From: Paenibacillus sp. XY044
GTDB taxonomy: Bacteria; Bacillota; Bacilli; Paenibacillales; Paenibacillaceae
Length of the DNA: 64,000 nt
NCBI RefSeq assembly: GCF_002257645.1
Contig: NZ_NQMO01000010.1
Span: 186,001 to 250,000 of the forward strand
Reading direction: 5' to 3'
In this document: piece by piece, positions 1 through 9,910 of the stretch
Numbering within the stretch: position 1 is the stretch's first letter
Layout: every line of letters begins with the position of its first letter
The notes under the pieces: generated by a model
What the model was told of the DNA's origin: nothing
What the model saw: the letters and a program-made list of their open reading frames with translations, nothing else
Database searches by the model: none
Position numbers and translations under genes: made by a program

Positions 1-1
1 C

Positions 2-970
2 TCGCTCCTTGTCGGCGGATATATGACGATTCAGCAGCGGATGTCCCTCGGGAGCTTCGTCGCGCTGACCTTCTATCTCCGGATGCTGACAGGCCCGCTG
101 CAGCAGATCGGCAACGTCATCAACATGATGCAGCGCTCGGGAGCCTCCCTGGAGCGCGTCAACCGGCTGCTGGCCCGGGTGCCGAGCGTGAGGGACAGGG
201 ATGGTGCGGCGAACCTTGCCCGCATCGGGGATATCGCCGTGGATCACTTGACCTTCTCTTATCCGGGGACGTCGGAACAAGCGCTGAAGGACGTCAGCTT
301 CACCATTCCGGAGGGCCGCACCGTCGGGCTGATCGGCCGGACCGGAAGCGGTAAATCGACGCTGGCGAAGCTGCTTCTGCGCATTTATGAACCTCCGGCC
401 GGCAGCATCAAGGTGAACGGGCAGGATATTACCCAAGTGACCCTGGAGTCGCTGCGCCCCAAGATCGGCTACGTGCCGCAGGACGGCTTTTTGTTCAGCA
501 CCGATATCGCCGACAACATCGCTTTCAGCGACCGCTCCGCCAGCATCGAACAAATTCGCGAGGCAGCGGCGCAAGCTTTGCTGCTGGAAAGCGTCAATTC
601 CTTTGAAGCGGGATTCGAGACCCGGCTCGGCGAACGGGGCCTTACGCTGTCCGGCGGTCAAAGGCAGCGTGCAAGTCTGGCGAGGGGGCTGATGAAAAAG
701 CCCGAACTTTTGATTCTCGACGACAGCATGAGCGCCGTCGACGCGATGACGGAATCGGGCATTCTCGGCAATTTGATCCGGGAGCGCCGCGGCAAATCGA
801 CGCTCATTATCGCGCACCGGATCAGCAGCGTCCAGCATGCCGATGAAATTATTGTGCTGGATCATGGCCGCATTGTCCAGCGGGGCAACCATGAGGAATT
901 GATGGCCAGTCCGGACGGGCCATATGCATCTTTATACCGGATTCAACAGGAGGGACTGCAGCATGCCTAA
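2..970 (+). CDS. ABC exporter subunit, BmrC/YheI-like, 5' partial
   Basis: C-terminal part of an ABC half-transporter (membrane domain fused to ATPase); the frame is open to the window edge, so the N-terminal membrane helices lie outside. Visible are the end of the membrane domain, Walker A GRTGSGKST, signature LSGGQRQR and Walker B LLILDD. The residue after Walker B, normally the catalytic Glu, is Asp (LDDSMSAVD). With the degenerate signature of the next gene this predicts one weak and one canonical ATP site, as known for heterodimeric multidrug exporters such as BmrCD. It overlaps the partner gene by 8 bp, so the two are translationally coupled. The substrate cannot be read from sequence. 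Confidence 0.9.
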   Translation, partial: SLLVGGYMTIQQRMSLGSFVALTFYLRMLTGPLQQIGNVINMMQRSGASLERVNRLLARVPSVRDRDGAANLARIGDIAVDHLTFSYPGTSEQALKDVSFTIPEGRTVGLIGRTGSGKSTLAKLLLRIYEPPAGSIKVNGQDITQVTLESLRPKIGYVPQDGFLFSTDIADNIAFSDRSASIEQIREAAAQALLLESVNSFEAGFETRLGERGLTLSGGQRQRASLARGLMKKPELLILDDSMSAVDAMTESGILGNLIRERRGKSTLIIAHRISSVQHADEIIVLDHGRIVQRGNHEELMASPDGPYASLYRIQQEGLQHA

Positions 971-2783
971 TTCTTCAGCCGCTGCCCTCAAGGCAACGCA
1001 AGCGAAGGATACAGCGGAAAAGAAAAAATCATTTGAAGCCTTCAGGGCGATACTAGCTTACGGTAAACCGCATAAGTGGGCCTTTGCGGGTGTTTTCTTC
1101 TGCGCGATCCTCGGCATTTCCGCCGATCTGCTGCAGCCGTATTTGGTCAAGATCGTCATCGACGATCATTTGGCTGTCGGCGGCAGGGACTTGGGGTATA
1201 TCGCCATGGTCGCCGGCATTTATCTCGGAATTTCGATCATCAGCTTTTTGTTCACGTATTTGCAGAACAACCTGCTGCAGTACGCGGGTCAGAGCATCGT
1301 TGCGCGGATCCGTAAGGATCTGTTCCAGCATATTTCCAAGCTGTCAATGTCCTATTTCGACCGTGTGCACCGCGGCAGTCTGGTGACCAATGTTTCCAGC
1401 GATACGGAGACGATCAGCCAATTTTTCACGCAGGTGCTGCTCAGCTTGATCCGCGACGGCATGACACTCGTGCTGATCATCGTCTTTATGTTTCAGCTCG
1501 ATACGACGCTGGCCTGGTATTCGATGATCGTTCTGCCCGTGATCGGCCTTGTGGCGTTCCTGTTCCGGCGCTATTTGCGTCAGGCCTACCAGGTAACCCG
1601 GAGCCGTTTGTCCCGGTTAATCGGATTTATTGCGGAGAATTTGTCCGGCATGGGGCTGATTCAAGCTTTCCGTCAGGAAGAGGAGCAGACCCGGCGTTTT
1701 AATGAAAATAACGAGAGCTACTGGGAAGCGAACATGAGGGAAGTCCGCGCCAACGTGCTGTTTAACCGGACCTTCGACATTCTGGGGAACGTAGCCCTCG
1801 TTACGGTTGTATGGCTGGGCGGGCTGGCGGTATTCCATGAGCATATGGCCGTCGGCGTTCTTTACGCCTTTACGAGCTACATCCGGCAGTTCTTCCAGCC
1901 GATCAACCAGATTACGATGCAGTGGAACACATTCCAGTCGACTACCGTATCGATGGACCGAATTTGGAAAATATTCAGCACCGAGCCTGAAGTGAAGGAC
2001 CCGGAGCCTGACAAAACGTCCCGGCTGCGGTTGTCCGAAGCCCGCGGTCGGGTCGATTTCAATCACATTTCCTTCGGCTACTCGGAATCCAAGCCGGTCA
2101 TCCCTCATCTCGACCTTCATTTGAAACCGGGGGAGATGGTCGGGATCGTCGGCACGACGGGAGCGGGAAAGAGTACGATGATCAGTCTCTTGAACCGGTT
2201 CTATGACGTCAATTCCGGCAGCATCAAAATCGACGGGGCGGATATCCGTAATATTCCGCAGCAGCAGCTTCACCGTCTCGTCGGACTGATCCAGCAGGAG
2301 CCCTATCTTTTCTCGGGAACCGTGCTCGATAATGTCCGGCTGTTCCAGGAAGACATCTCCCGTGAAAAGGTGATGGATGCCTGCCGGTTCGTGGGCGCGC
2401 ACGACATGATCATGCGAATGTCGGGCGGGTACGACACGCTGCTCTCGGAGCGGGGCAGCGGCCTGTCGGCCGGGGAGCGGCAGCTGATCTCGTTCGCGCG
2501 GATCATGGTCTTTGAGCCAAGGATCCTCATTCTCGATGAGGCGACGGCCAACCTGGATTCGCATACGGAGCAGCTGGTGCAGAACGCGCTGGCGAACGTG
2601 TCCACCGGCCGGACGACGCTGGTGATCGCCCACCGGCTGTCCACGGTCATGCACGCCGACCGCATTCTGGTTATGAAGGACGGACGGGCAATCGAGGAAG
2701 GAACCCATGATGAGCTGCTCGCTATGCACGGATATTATGAGCAGCTGTACAATCATGCGCGGCAGGCGGCCGATGAAGAGTAG
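963..2783 (+). CDS. ABC exporter subunit, BmrD/YheH-like
   Basis: 606-residue ABC half-transporter with an N-terminal six-helix exporter domain (about residues 40-345) and a C-terminal ATPase. Walker A GTTGAGKST is near residues 397-405, Walker B ILILDE carries the normal Glu, but the signature is LSAGERQ instead of LSGGQ. That is complementary to the upstream subunit: its intact Walker sites pair with the upstream LSGGQ, giving one active composite site. The start at 963 is chosen for AGGAGG at 948-953; an in-frame ATG at 924 has no ribosome binding site and would lengthen the overlap. Probable drug or lipid-like efflux across the membrane; substrate unknown. Confidence 0.92.
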   Translation: MPNSSAAALKATQAKDTAEKKKSFEAFRAILAYGKPHKWAFAGVFFCAILGISADLLQPYLVKIVIDDHLAVGGRDLGYIAMVAGIYLGISIISFLFTYLQNNLLQYAGQSIVARIRKDLFQHISKLSMSYFDRVHRGSLVTNVSSDTETISQFFTQVLLSLIRDGMTLVLIIVFMFQLDTTLAWYSMIVLPVIGLVAFLFRRYLRQAYQVTRSRLSRLIGFIAENLSGMGLIQAFRQEEEQTRRFNENNESYWEANMREVRANVLFNRTFDILGNVALVTVVWLGGLAVFHEHMAVGVLYAFTSYIRQFFQPINQITMQWNTFQSTTVSMDRIWKIFSTEPEVKDPEPDKTSRLRLSEARGRVDFNHISFGYSESKPVIPHLDLHLKPGEMVGIVGTTGAGKSTMISLLNRFYDVNSGSIKIDGADIRNIPQQQLHRLVGLIQQEPYLFSGTVLDNVRLFQEDISREKVMDACRFVGAHDMIMRMSGGYDTLLSERGSGLSAGERQLISFARIMVFEPRILILDEATANLDSHTEQLVQNALANVSTGRTTLVIAHRLSTVMHADRILVMKDGRAIEEGTHDELLAMHGYYEQLYNHARQAADEE

Positions 2784-2827
2784 CTCCGGATGCAGGGGCT
2801 GACCGGCGGCCGGCAGGGTCGTGTATC

Positions 2828-2866
2828 AAAGCGGGGAGAGAGCGGAGCTCTTTCCCCGCTTTTTTA
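2828..2866 (+). terminator. Rho-independent terminator of the ABC exporter operon
   Basis: AGCGGGGA and TCCCCGCT arms followed by a run of T, 45 bp after the stop codon. Confidence 0.85.
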
Positions 2867-3111
2867 TATAAAAAGGTAAGCGTTGGAGAGTTACCGGACC
2901 GTATAAAAGCAGGAGTAACTGAAGCGAAAAACTGACGCAAAAACGAATTCACTGCGACTTTTTAACCATTTACTTAAGACCTAGTGATCTTCTAAGATAG
3001 TGAATAAACCTAACATAGAAATCGTGTATTGAGGAGGTTATTTTCGGGCAAGCGTTTTCAATGTTATATAATATTACATATTTATTTCATATACCGACAT
3101 GGGGGGATCAT
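2867..3111. other. Intergenic region before the sensor kinase
   Basis: AT-rich stretch between the exporter terminator and the kinase start. It presumably holds the kinase promoter, but I could not find a -35/-10 pair with good spacing. No open frame with a ribosome binding site is seen. Confidence 0.5.
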
Positions 3112-4938
3112 ATGCAGCGTTGGTTCGGAACGTCCCTGAAGCATAAATTGTCTCTGCTCACCATTCTCGCAGCGCTGGTTCCGCTGCTGTTTCTCGGCAT
3201 TTTCTCCTACAAAATGGCTGAGAGCCTGACAGAAGAAAAGGCCAAAACCTCCGGAATGAACAACTTGAGGCAGCTGGATGTCTATCTGGAGACGATGGTC
3301 AAAGATGTGGAGAACATTTCGCTTTTTCTGATCGGCAACGAGGGCGTGCAGTCCTATTTAAAAACCTCCGAGAGCAATTATGTGCAGCAGACCGCGATCA
3401 TCAACTTTCTGACAAGCCTCGCCTTTTCCAAAGACTATATCGCGAACATCATCGTCGAGCCGCTCGGGACCAAAGACTCGATCTCCTATAAGTCGCTGAT
3501 ACGTTCGGAATTCCGGGATGTCACGGATGGGGATCCCGATTATTATGCCGAGCATCCTAAATGGTGGTCTTCAGTCCACAAACAGTGGACCTTTGAAGGG
3601 GTTAGGAAGATGATCACGCTGGCAAGGCCGATTCGCAGCACGGATAAATACAAGCCGATCGGCAAGCTGCAGATCAATCTGGACCAGGGGGTCGTTGCCA
3701 GCCAAGTCCGGCAGGTGGCATTGGAGAAAACAGGCTTCGTGCTGCTGCTGGACGAGAACAACCGGATTCTCGCGGGTCCCCCGGATATGGAAACGAACCT
3801 TGCTCTGGATACATATTATCCATCCATCGGCCCTTTTGAAGGACAGAGCGGGGACTTGGTCTACGGGCAGGGAAACGGCAAGAAGACGATTCTGTATAAA
3901 AAGATGTCCAGTGTGGGCTGGAAGCTCGTGGGCATCATACCGGCCGAGGAATACAGCTCGCAAAACCAGTATTTTCTCAGGCTGACGGCTGTAGCGGTCA
4001 CCGCCGCCATCCTGTTTGTCATCATCCTGATCCTTTTCCTGATTCAGAAAATCACCAACCCGCTCTCCGCGCTCACCAAATTCCTCAGAAATGCCAGCCC
4101 GGAAGAGCCTCTGCCCGCACTGCCGGTTAAAACGATAGACGAGGTAGGCCAGCTGATCATCAGCTATAATCGTCTCACTTCGCGGATCGTCAAGCTCACC
4201 GATGAGGTCAAGCGCAATGAATCGTTGAAGAAGGAGGCCGATATGCATGCGCTGCAGGTGCAGATTAATCCGCATTTTCTGTATAACACGCTGTCCTCGG
4301 TGCAATGGCTTGCGCTGATGAATCAGGATGCGAAGATCGCCGAGATGGTCGGTTCGCTGAGCGACTTCCTGCGGTTCAGTCTGAATGCCGGCCAGGAATA
4401 CTGCACGGTGCAGCAGGAGATCACCCATGTCAGCCATTATATGAATATCCAGTCGATCCGGTATCCCGATAAATTCGATTTTCGGGTCGATGTGGCTGAG
4501 AGCCTGCACCATGTAACCATGCTCAAGCTGCTGCTGCAGCCGCTGGTGGAGAATGCAATCCTTCACGGCCTGCTCGGCAGGAACGGGCGGGGCACGATCC
4601 GGATTGCGGTGGAGCGCAGCGGGGAGCGCCTCCAATTCGTTGTGGAGGACGACGGCATCGGGATGCCGGAAGAGAGGCTGCAGTGGCTCCGGAATCGGCT
4701 GGCGGAGCATCCGGCGGCGTACGGACAGGAGCCTGGCGTCCGCGGGAGCTACGGGCTGCGCAACGTCAACAAGAGGCTTGCGCTGCATTACGGCAGGGGT
4801 GCCGGACTTCATGTGGACAGTGCGGAAGGGGCAGGTACGCGGATTACGTTTACGATCCCGGTCGTGCAGGAGCTTGCGGAATGGGCTAAAGAAGGATCAA
4901 GCAAAGGGGAGAATGAAGATGAAGGTTATGATCGTTGA
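3112..4938 (+). CDS. Sensor histidine kinase, YesM family
   Basis: 608-residue membrane sensor kinase. A helix near residues 13-33 and a second at about 290-312 flank an extracellular sensing domain of roughly 255 residues, followed by a HAMP linker. The His-kinase box contains INPHFLYNTLSS with the phosphoacceptor His near residue 388, and the ATPase has QPLVENAILHG and DDGIGM motifs, diagnostic of the YesM/LytS type. The start at 3112 follows GGGGGA; an upstream in-frame ATG at 3061 has no such site. It overlaps the response regulator by 20 bp. By context it senses an extracellular carbohydrate or the binding protein and controls the transporter downstream; the ligand is unknown. Confidence 0.93.
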   Translation: MQRWFGTSLKHKLSLLTILAALVPLLFLGIFSYKMAESLTEEKAKTSGMNNLRQLDVYLETMVKDVENISLFLIGNEGVQSYLKTSESNYVQQTAIINFLTSLAFSKDYIANIIVEPLGTKDSISYKSLIRSEFRDVTDGDPDYYAEHPKWWSSVHKQWTFEGVRKMITLARPIRSTDKYKPIGKLQINLDQGVVASQVRQVALEKTGFVLLLDENNRILAGPPDMETNLALDTYYPSIGPFEGQSGDLVYGQGNGKKTILYKKMSSVGWKLVGIIPAEEYSSQNQYFLRLTAVAVTAAILFVIILILFLIQKITNPLSALTKFLRNASPEEPLPALPVKTIDEVGQLIISYNRLTSRIVKLTDEVKRNESLKKEADMHALQVQINPHFLYNTLSSVQWLALMNQDAKIAEMVGSLSDFLRFSLNAGQEYCTVQQEITHVSHYMNIQSIRYPDKFDFRVDVAESLHHVTMLKLLLQPLVENAILHGLLGRNGRGTIRIAVERSGERLQFVVEDDGIGMPEERLQWLRNRLAEHPAAYGQEPGVRGSYGLRNVNKRLALHYGRGAGLHVDSAEGAGTRITFTIPVVQELAEWAKEGSSKGENEDEGYDR

Positions 4939-6493
4939 CGATGAAGTGATTATCCGAAACGGGCTTAGCACGGTGATTAATTGGGAGGAGAACGGTTTTA
5001 CGGTGCTTGAGCCGGCCGCCTCCGCCGAAGAAGCACTGCAGCGGATTCCGGACGAACAGCCCGAAATTATATTTACCGATATCCGGATGACGGGGCTCAG
5101 CGGAATCGATATGGCCCGGGAGGTGAAAAAGCGGTTCCCTGACACCGAAATCATCATCATTTCCGGATTCGACGAATTTGCCTATGCCCAGCAGGCGATG
5201 CGCGAAGGAGTCAGCGATTATTTGCTGAAGACGAGCAGGCCGGGGGAAATCATCCAGTCCGCGGCCAAGGCCAGGGAACGGCTGGAGCTTCGCCGGCGGA
5301 ACGAGGAGGGCGGCAAGGCCCAGCAGACGATCGTGAACCGCGGATTTCTGAGGAGGCTGCTGGCTTCAGGATCCGCACCTGATGCCGAGGCCGAAGCCGA
5401 GTTTTGGGATCGGTTCCCGGACCTTCGTCCGGACTCCGGCGGGTTCAACATGCTCCGGATTTGGCTGCTGTCGGTCCACTCCCCGGGCTCCGGGGAGAGG
5501 GGCAGTCACCCGGGCGGCGATGTGAACCGCATCGTCGGCAGCCGGGTGGCCGAACGATTAGCCTGTGCGTGGCTCGAGTGGAACGGAGACCTGCTCATTC
5601 TGGTAAAAAGCCCAGGCGGGGAAGATTGGGGCCGGATGAGGCCGGCTCTTGTTCATGCGGAGGCTGAGCTGGGGTGCCGGGTTACGGCGGCTGGCGGGCT
5701 GCCGTTCACCCGGCTTCAGGAACTGCCCAGGGCGTTGGCTACCGCATCGGAGGCTGGCTCCTATGCATGGCTGCTGCGTGCAGAGCGGCGCATCCGGTAT
5801 GAAGAGGTGGCCGCCCGCCGGGGCATCCGGACCGTTTGCGCGGTGGAGGAAGAAACCGAGCTGTTTGCCCTTCTCCGCGCGGGCGATGATTCCCGCCTGC
5901 AGTTCTGGATTACGGATTTGCTTGAACGGATCGAGCTGGACCGCGAGGCCACGCCGGGCTCGGTGCAGGCTTACCTTCATTCCATCCTCGTCTCGGCCCG
6001 CCGCTGGTTGGAGCGGGCTGCCGCTTCCATCGGTTATTCCAGCACTCTTCCTTCAGGGGCTCCGTTCGATATGCACGAGCTGGCCAGAAGGCCCGGGCGG
6101 ATCATGGTTCATGAACTGAAACGGATCAAACAGCAGTACGAGGGGATGGTATCGTCGGCAAGCCCGGTGGAGCGGGCCGTTGCTTATATTCACGACCATT
6201 TGGGCCAAAGCCTGTCCCTTCAGCAGGTGGCGAAGCACGTCCATATGAACACGAACTATTTCAGCGAGCTGTTCAAGCGGGAGACCGGGCGCAACTATAT
6301 CGAATACGTCACGCAGGCGAAGCTTCGCAAGGCCATGATGCTGCTGCGGGAAACACCGGCCAAGGTCAGTGAGGTCGCAGGCGAAATCGGTTACGAAGAC
6401 CTGAAGTATTTTAATCGCCTGTTCAAGAAATTCACCGGTCAGACCCCTTCGGAATATCGGGCAAGTCCTGAAGTTTGTCCCTCCCCCGACTGA
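4919..6493 (+). CDS. AraC-type response regulator, YesN family
   Basis: 524-residue response regulator. The receiver domain has acidic pocket VDDE at residues 6-9, phosphoacceptor Asp54 in FTDIRMTG and a conserved Lys in YLLKTS. A long divergent middle region follows, then a C-terminal double helix-turn-helix AraC domain with NTNYFSELFKRETG and YFNRLFKKFTGQTPSEYR. ATG 4919 is preferred over ATG 4913 because GGGGAG at 4906-4911 gives 7-nt spacing. Partner of the overlapping kinase. It probably activates the binding-protein and permease genes that begin about 100 bp downstream. Confidence 0.93.
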   Translation: MKVMIVDDEVIIRNGLSTVINWEENGFTVLEPAASAEEALQRIPDEQPEIIFTDIRMTGLSGIDMAREVKKRFPDTEIIIISGFDEFAYAQQAMREGVSDYLLKTSRPGEIIQSAAKARERLELRRRNEEGGKAQQTIVNRGFLRRLLASGSAPDAEAEAEFWDRFPDLRPDSGGFNMLRIWLLSVHSPGSGERGSHPGGDVNRIVGSRVAERLACAWLEWNGDLLILVKSPGGEDWGRMRPALVHAEAELGCRVTAAGGLPFTRLQELPRALATASEAGSYAWLLRAERRIRYEEVAARRGIRTVCAVEEETELFALLRAGDDSRLQFWITDLLERIELDREATPGSVQAYLHSILVSARRWLERAAASIGYSSTLPSGAPFDMHELARRPGRIMVHELKRIKQQYEGMVSSASPVERAVAYIHDHLGQSLSLQQVAKHVHMNTNYFSELFKRETGRNYIEYVTQAKLRKAMMLLRETPAKVSEVAGEIGYEDLKYFNRLFKKFTGQTPSEYRASPEVCPSPD

Positions 6494-6590
6494 ATTCTAT
6501 CCCCTGTGGGTGACGTTCATCCTCTTTTATACTTGGACTAATCATCGCAAGACTGATAGAACTTAAGACTTTATCCAGAGGGGGATGACC

Positions 6591-7916
6591 ATGAAAACCA
6601 CACGTAAATTAGGCATTGTCCTGCTGCTCATGACGATGTTCCTTGCAGCATGCGGCAGCGGGGAGAGCAGCAAGCAGGCGGAAGGAAGCACGGACGGTCA
6701 GGAGAAAGTGAAACTGACGATCTGGCACAATTTCGCCGGAGACGATTTGCGGGCCAAATCGGTCCGAAGCTTCATCGACCAGTTCGCCAAAGACCATCCG
6801 GAGGTAGAACTCGACGCCCAGGCCATTCCGCCTGACGGTTACCGCCAGCGTCTGAGCACGGTTGCCGCGGCGAATGAGATGCCGGACGTATTTTTCGTCT
6901 ACGCGGGCAGCCAGTCCTCCGAGTTGTATCAGGCCAAGCTGCTCCAGCCGATTACGGAGGTGCTTGACGCGCACTCGGATTGGAAGGACAAGTTCCTGCC
7001 GGGCGCTTTTGAACCATACGAGTTCGAGCAAGGACAGATCTATTCGGCTCCGCTGGGCATGTCGGCCACCTCGATCCTGTACTACAACAAAGCCCTGTTC
7101 GAAAAACATAACGTCAAAATCCCGGCCACGTGGGATGAGATGATGACGGCCATCAGCGCGTTCAACGCCAAAGGCATCACCCCGATTGCGCTGGGCAACA
7201 AAGCCCCTTGGGTGGCACAGTCCACGATCCTCGGTTCGCTTGCCGACCGGGTGACGGGAACGGAATGGTTCAAGAACGCCGCCGCGCAGAAGGGCGCTAA
7301 ATTCACCGATCCGGAATTCATCCAGGCGCTTGGTCATTTCAAGGAACTGGTGGATCACAAGGCGTTCCAAGACGGCGCCAACAGCATCGATAATACGCAG
7401 GCTGAGCAGTATTTCATACAGGGGAATGCGGCGATGATGATCAGCGGTGCCTGGACGCTCACGAACCTGGCGGCATCCTCCACGGAAGACCAGATGAAGG
7501 ATATCGAAGTGACGGTATTACCGCCGATCCCTGGTGGGAAAGGGAAGGCAGGCACGATTTCCGGCGGTGCCGGCGGCGGGCTTGCGCTCAGCAGCCGGAC
7601 GGAAGGCAAAGCGAAGGAGCTGGCGCTGGAGCTGATTTATACGGTCAGCGGACCGGATGCCCAGAAAGCAATAGCCGAGAGCAACTCCATGGTCATGTAC
7701 GACACCGATATCGACAAGTCGAAGGTGACCTCCTTGTACTACAAAGCCTTCAACCTCGTCAAATCGACCGAGGTCACGCCGGTCTATGACGCCTATTTGT
7801 CAGCAGAAGCGGCCGAAGTCATCAATAACGGCCTCCAGGAAATCATGATGGGCGGTTCCGCAGAGAGCGTCGCACAGAAGCTGCAGGACGCGCAGGCCCG
7901 GTCGGCCGCACCTTAA
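6591..7916 (+). CDS. Carbohydrate ABC transporter substrate-binding lipoprotein
   Basis: 441-residue extracellular solute-binding protein of the MalE/family 1 type. It has a lipoprotein signal peptide with lipobox LAAC and lipidated Cys21, followed by a Gly/Ser/Lys linker. The mature domain begins KLTIWHNFAGDD, typical of oligosaccharide binders. An AGAGGGGG ribosome binding site precedes ATG 6591; ATG 6585 is too close to it. It is the first gene of an operon with two permeases and no ATPase, so it presumably shares an MsmX-type ATPase encoded elsewhere, which is common in this group. The substrate is not predictable here. Confidence 0.93.
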   Translation: MKTTRKLGIVLLLMTMFLAACGSGESSKQAEGSTDGQEKVKLTIWHNFAGDDLRAKSVRSFIDQFAKDHPEVELDAQAIPPDGYRQRLSTVAAANEMPDVFFVYAGSQSSELYQAKLLQPITEVLDAHSDWKDKFLPGAFEPYEFEQGQIYSAPLGMSATSILYYNKALFEKHNVKIPATWDEMMTAISAFNAKGITPIALGNKAPWVAQSTILGSLADRVTGTEWFKNAAAQKGAKFTDPEFIQALGHFKELVDHKAFQDGANSIDNTQAEQYFIQGNAAMMISGAWTLTNLAASSTEDQMKDIEVTVLPPIPGGKGKAGTISGGAGGGLALSSRTEGKAKELALELIYTVSGPDAQKAIAESNSMVMYDTDIDKSKVTSLYYKAFNLVKSTEVTPVYDAYLSAEAAEVINNGLQEIMMGGSAESVAQKLQDAQARSAAP

Positions 7917-7942
7917 TGACGGACATGAGGGAGGAAGCTGCC

Positions 7943-8818
7943 ATGCCGACAGCGATGCGAAGTAAAGGATTCATAGCGCTAGCTCTTCTTCCGGCGCTTC
8001 TGCTGTTTTTGATCTTCGTCATTATTCCGGTCTTCTGGTCGGCGTATTACGGATTTTTCAGCTGGAAAGGCTTCGGCGACGCGAAGTTCATCGGGCTGGA
8101 TAATTATAAGGAGATGTTCCGGGATCCGATCTTCTGGCGGGCGCTGCGCAACAACCTGATTCTGGTCGTATCGTCGATCGTCGGTCAGGTTCCGGTCGCA
8201 CTCATTCTGGCCATCGTGCTGTTTAAAAACTCACTGTTCTCCCGGTTTATCCGCTCCGCCGTTTTCATGCCGATGGTCCTTTCGACGGTCGTGGTCGGCC
8301 TTATCTGGGGGTATATTTATCACCCGCAATTCGGGGTTGCAAACCATGTCCTGGATCTCCTCGGGCTCCACTCCTGGACCCGGGCCTGGTTGTCCGATCC
8401 GAAGGTCAACATGCTGGCCATATCCATTCCGATCAACTGGGCGAATATCGGCCCTTACCTGGTCATTTTCGTCGCGGCGCTGCAAAATATATCGCCTGAA
8501 ATCCACGACGCGGCCAAAATCGACGGCTCCGCCGGCTGGAACAAGCTGATTCACGTCACCCTTCCCATCATATGGGGGACGGTGGTCGTAACGATCGTGC
8601 TCTGCATCTCCGGAAGCCTGAAGGCCTTCGACCACGTCATCGTGATGACGGGCGGAGGGCCGGCGCGGTCGACCGAGCTGCTGGCGACGTACATGTACAA
8701 CAGCACGTTCAGCGTTTACCGGTACGGTTACGGCTCGGCCGTGTCCACCATGATCATGATCGTCAGCGCAGTGCTGATCGCCTTGAACTATTTGGCGACG
8801 CGCCGCAAGGCCAGCTGA
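7943..8818 (+). CDS. Sugar ABC transporter permease (MalF/UgpA type)
   Basis: 291-residue integral membrane protein with about six helices and the EAA cytoplasmic loop (HDAAKIDGSAGWNKLIHVTLP region) that contacts the ATPase. The start at 7943 follows GAGGGAGGAAG; an alternative ATG at 7916, overlapping the previous stop, lacks a ribosome binding site. Forms the heterodimeric channel with the next gene; the gap to it is 17 bp. Confidence 0.93.
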   Translation: MPTAMRSKGFIALALLPALLLFLIFVIIPVFWSAYYGFFSWKGFGDAKFIGLDNYKEMFRDPIFWRALRNNLILVVSSIVGQVPVALILAIVLFKNSLFSRFIRSAVFMPMVLSTVVVGLIWGYIYHPQFGVANHVLDLLGLHSWTRAWLSDPKVNMLAISIPINWANIGPYLVIFVAALQNISPEIHDAAKIDGSAGWNKLIHVTLPIIWGTVVVTIVLCISGSLKAFDHVIVMTGGGPARSTELLATYMYNSTFSVYRYGYGSAVSTMIMIVSAVLIALNYLATRRKAS

Positions 8819-8835
8819 GGGGAGGAGGAGCAAGG

Positions 8836-9708
8836 ATGAATGCAACGGTTGCTGCCGCTTCCCGGAGCGGCACGGGCAAAAGGGCCATCTTCAAAGGGCT
8901 GGCCGGCTTCGGTAAGCTGATCCTATTGGCTTATGCCGTCGTTACGCTGTACCCGCTGTACTGGTTGTTTACGAGCGCTTTTAAAACGAACCAGGATTTT
9001 TTTGCCAATCCGTACGGGCTGCCGAAGCAGTGGATGACGCAAAACCTGGTGAGGGCGTGGGATCTGGGAAATATGGGAAGGGCGATGCTCAACTCCGCGG
9101 TGGTGACGGTTTCGGCTGTGGTGCTGACCGTCCTGCTCAGCGTGCTCGCGGGGTATGTGCTGTCGAGGTTTTCGTTTCCGTTTAAAAAAATCGTCGTCGT
9201 GCTGTTCACGACCGGCCTTCTGATCCCGATCCACAGCACGCTGGTTCCCTTGTTTATTATGATGAAAAACATGGACCTCCTCGACACCTATGGCGCGCTC
9301 ATCCTGCCCTATACGGCGTTTGAGCTGCCGATCGCCATTTTCTTGTCCATGGCCTACATGTCCTCGATCCCGAGAGAGATCGAAGAGGCGGCGATGATCG
9401 ACGGCAGCGGATGGTGGGGGATATTTGGACGGATGATCCTGCCGCTATGCACGCCGATTGTCGCGACGATTTCGATTTTGGCTTTTCTGCGGTTCTGGAA
9501 CGACTTTTCCTTCGCGCTCGTCTTTATCAACACGCAGGCGCTGAAGACGCTGCCGCTCAGCCTGTCCCTCTTCTCGGACGGTTTTGGCACGGATTACAGC
9601 CTGACGATGGGGGCGATGGCCATCGCCGTGATTCCGACGATCGTGATCTACCTGGTCCTGCAGGAGAAGATCATGAAAGGCATGGTCGCCGGCTCAACCA
9701 AAGGTTAA
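8836..9708 (+). CDS. Sugar ABC transporter permease (MalG/UgpE type)
   Basis: 290-residue membrane protein with six predicted helices. The EAA loop IEEAAMIDGSGWWGIFGRMILP is present, and the C-terminus GMVAGSTKG is a hallmark of MalG-type permeases. It starts at ATG 8836 behind GGAGGAGGAG. Second half of the sugar channel, last gene of the binding-protein operon; a hairpin terminator follows near 9862. Confidence 0.93.
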   Translation: MNATVAAASRSGTGKRAIFKGLAGFGKLILLAYAVVTLYPLYWLFTSAFKTNQDFFANPYGLPKQWMTQNLVRAWDLGNMGRAMLNSAVVTVSAVVLTVLLSVLAGYVLSRFSFPFKKIVVVLFTTGLLIPIHSTLVPLFIMMKNMDLLDTYGALILPYTAFELPIAIFLSMAYMSSIPREIEEAAMIDGSGWWGIFGRMILPLCTPIVATISILAFLRFWNDFSFALVFINTQALKTLPLSLSLFSDGFGTDYSLTMGAMAIAVIPTIVIYLVLQEKIMKGMVAGSTKG

Positions 9709-9861
9709 GCAGGAGTGTACAGCCGCTGCGGGGCGGGGACCGGCTCTCGGTCACGCTGCTTGCATGCAGCCGAGACTAACCGGCGCTTTTTCGAAGAATT
9801 GTAGAATGAAGGACAGGGGCGATTTTCAATTATTGAAGAAAATCTGCCCGCGAAATCACAG

Positions 9862-9901
9862 GCAATCCGTCAACCGGTGCAAACCGGGCGGATTGCTTTT
9901 T
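9862..9901 (+). terminator. Terminator of the sugar transporter operon
   Basis: GCAATCCG (9862-9869) pairs with CGGATTGC (9889-9896) with an inner CCGGT/ACCGG helix, then five T. Two more inverted repeats (9752-9778 and 9816-9849) lie between the stop codon and this terminator. Confidence 0.75.
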
Positions 9902-9910
9902 GCATAAGCA

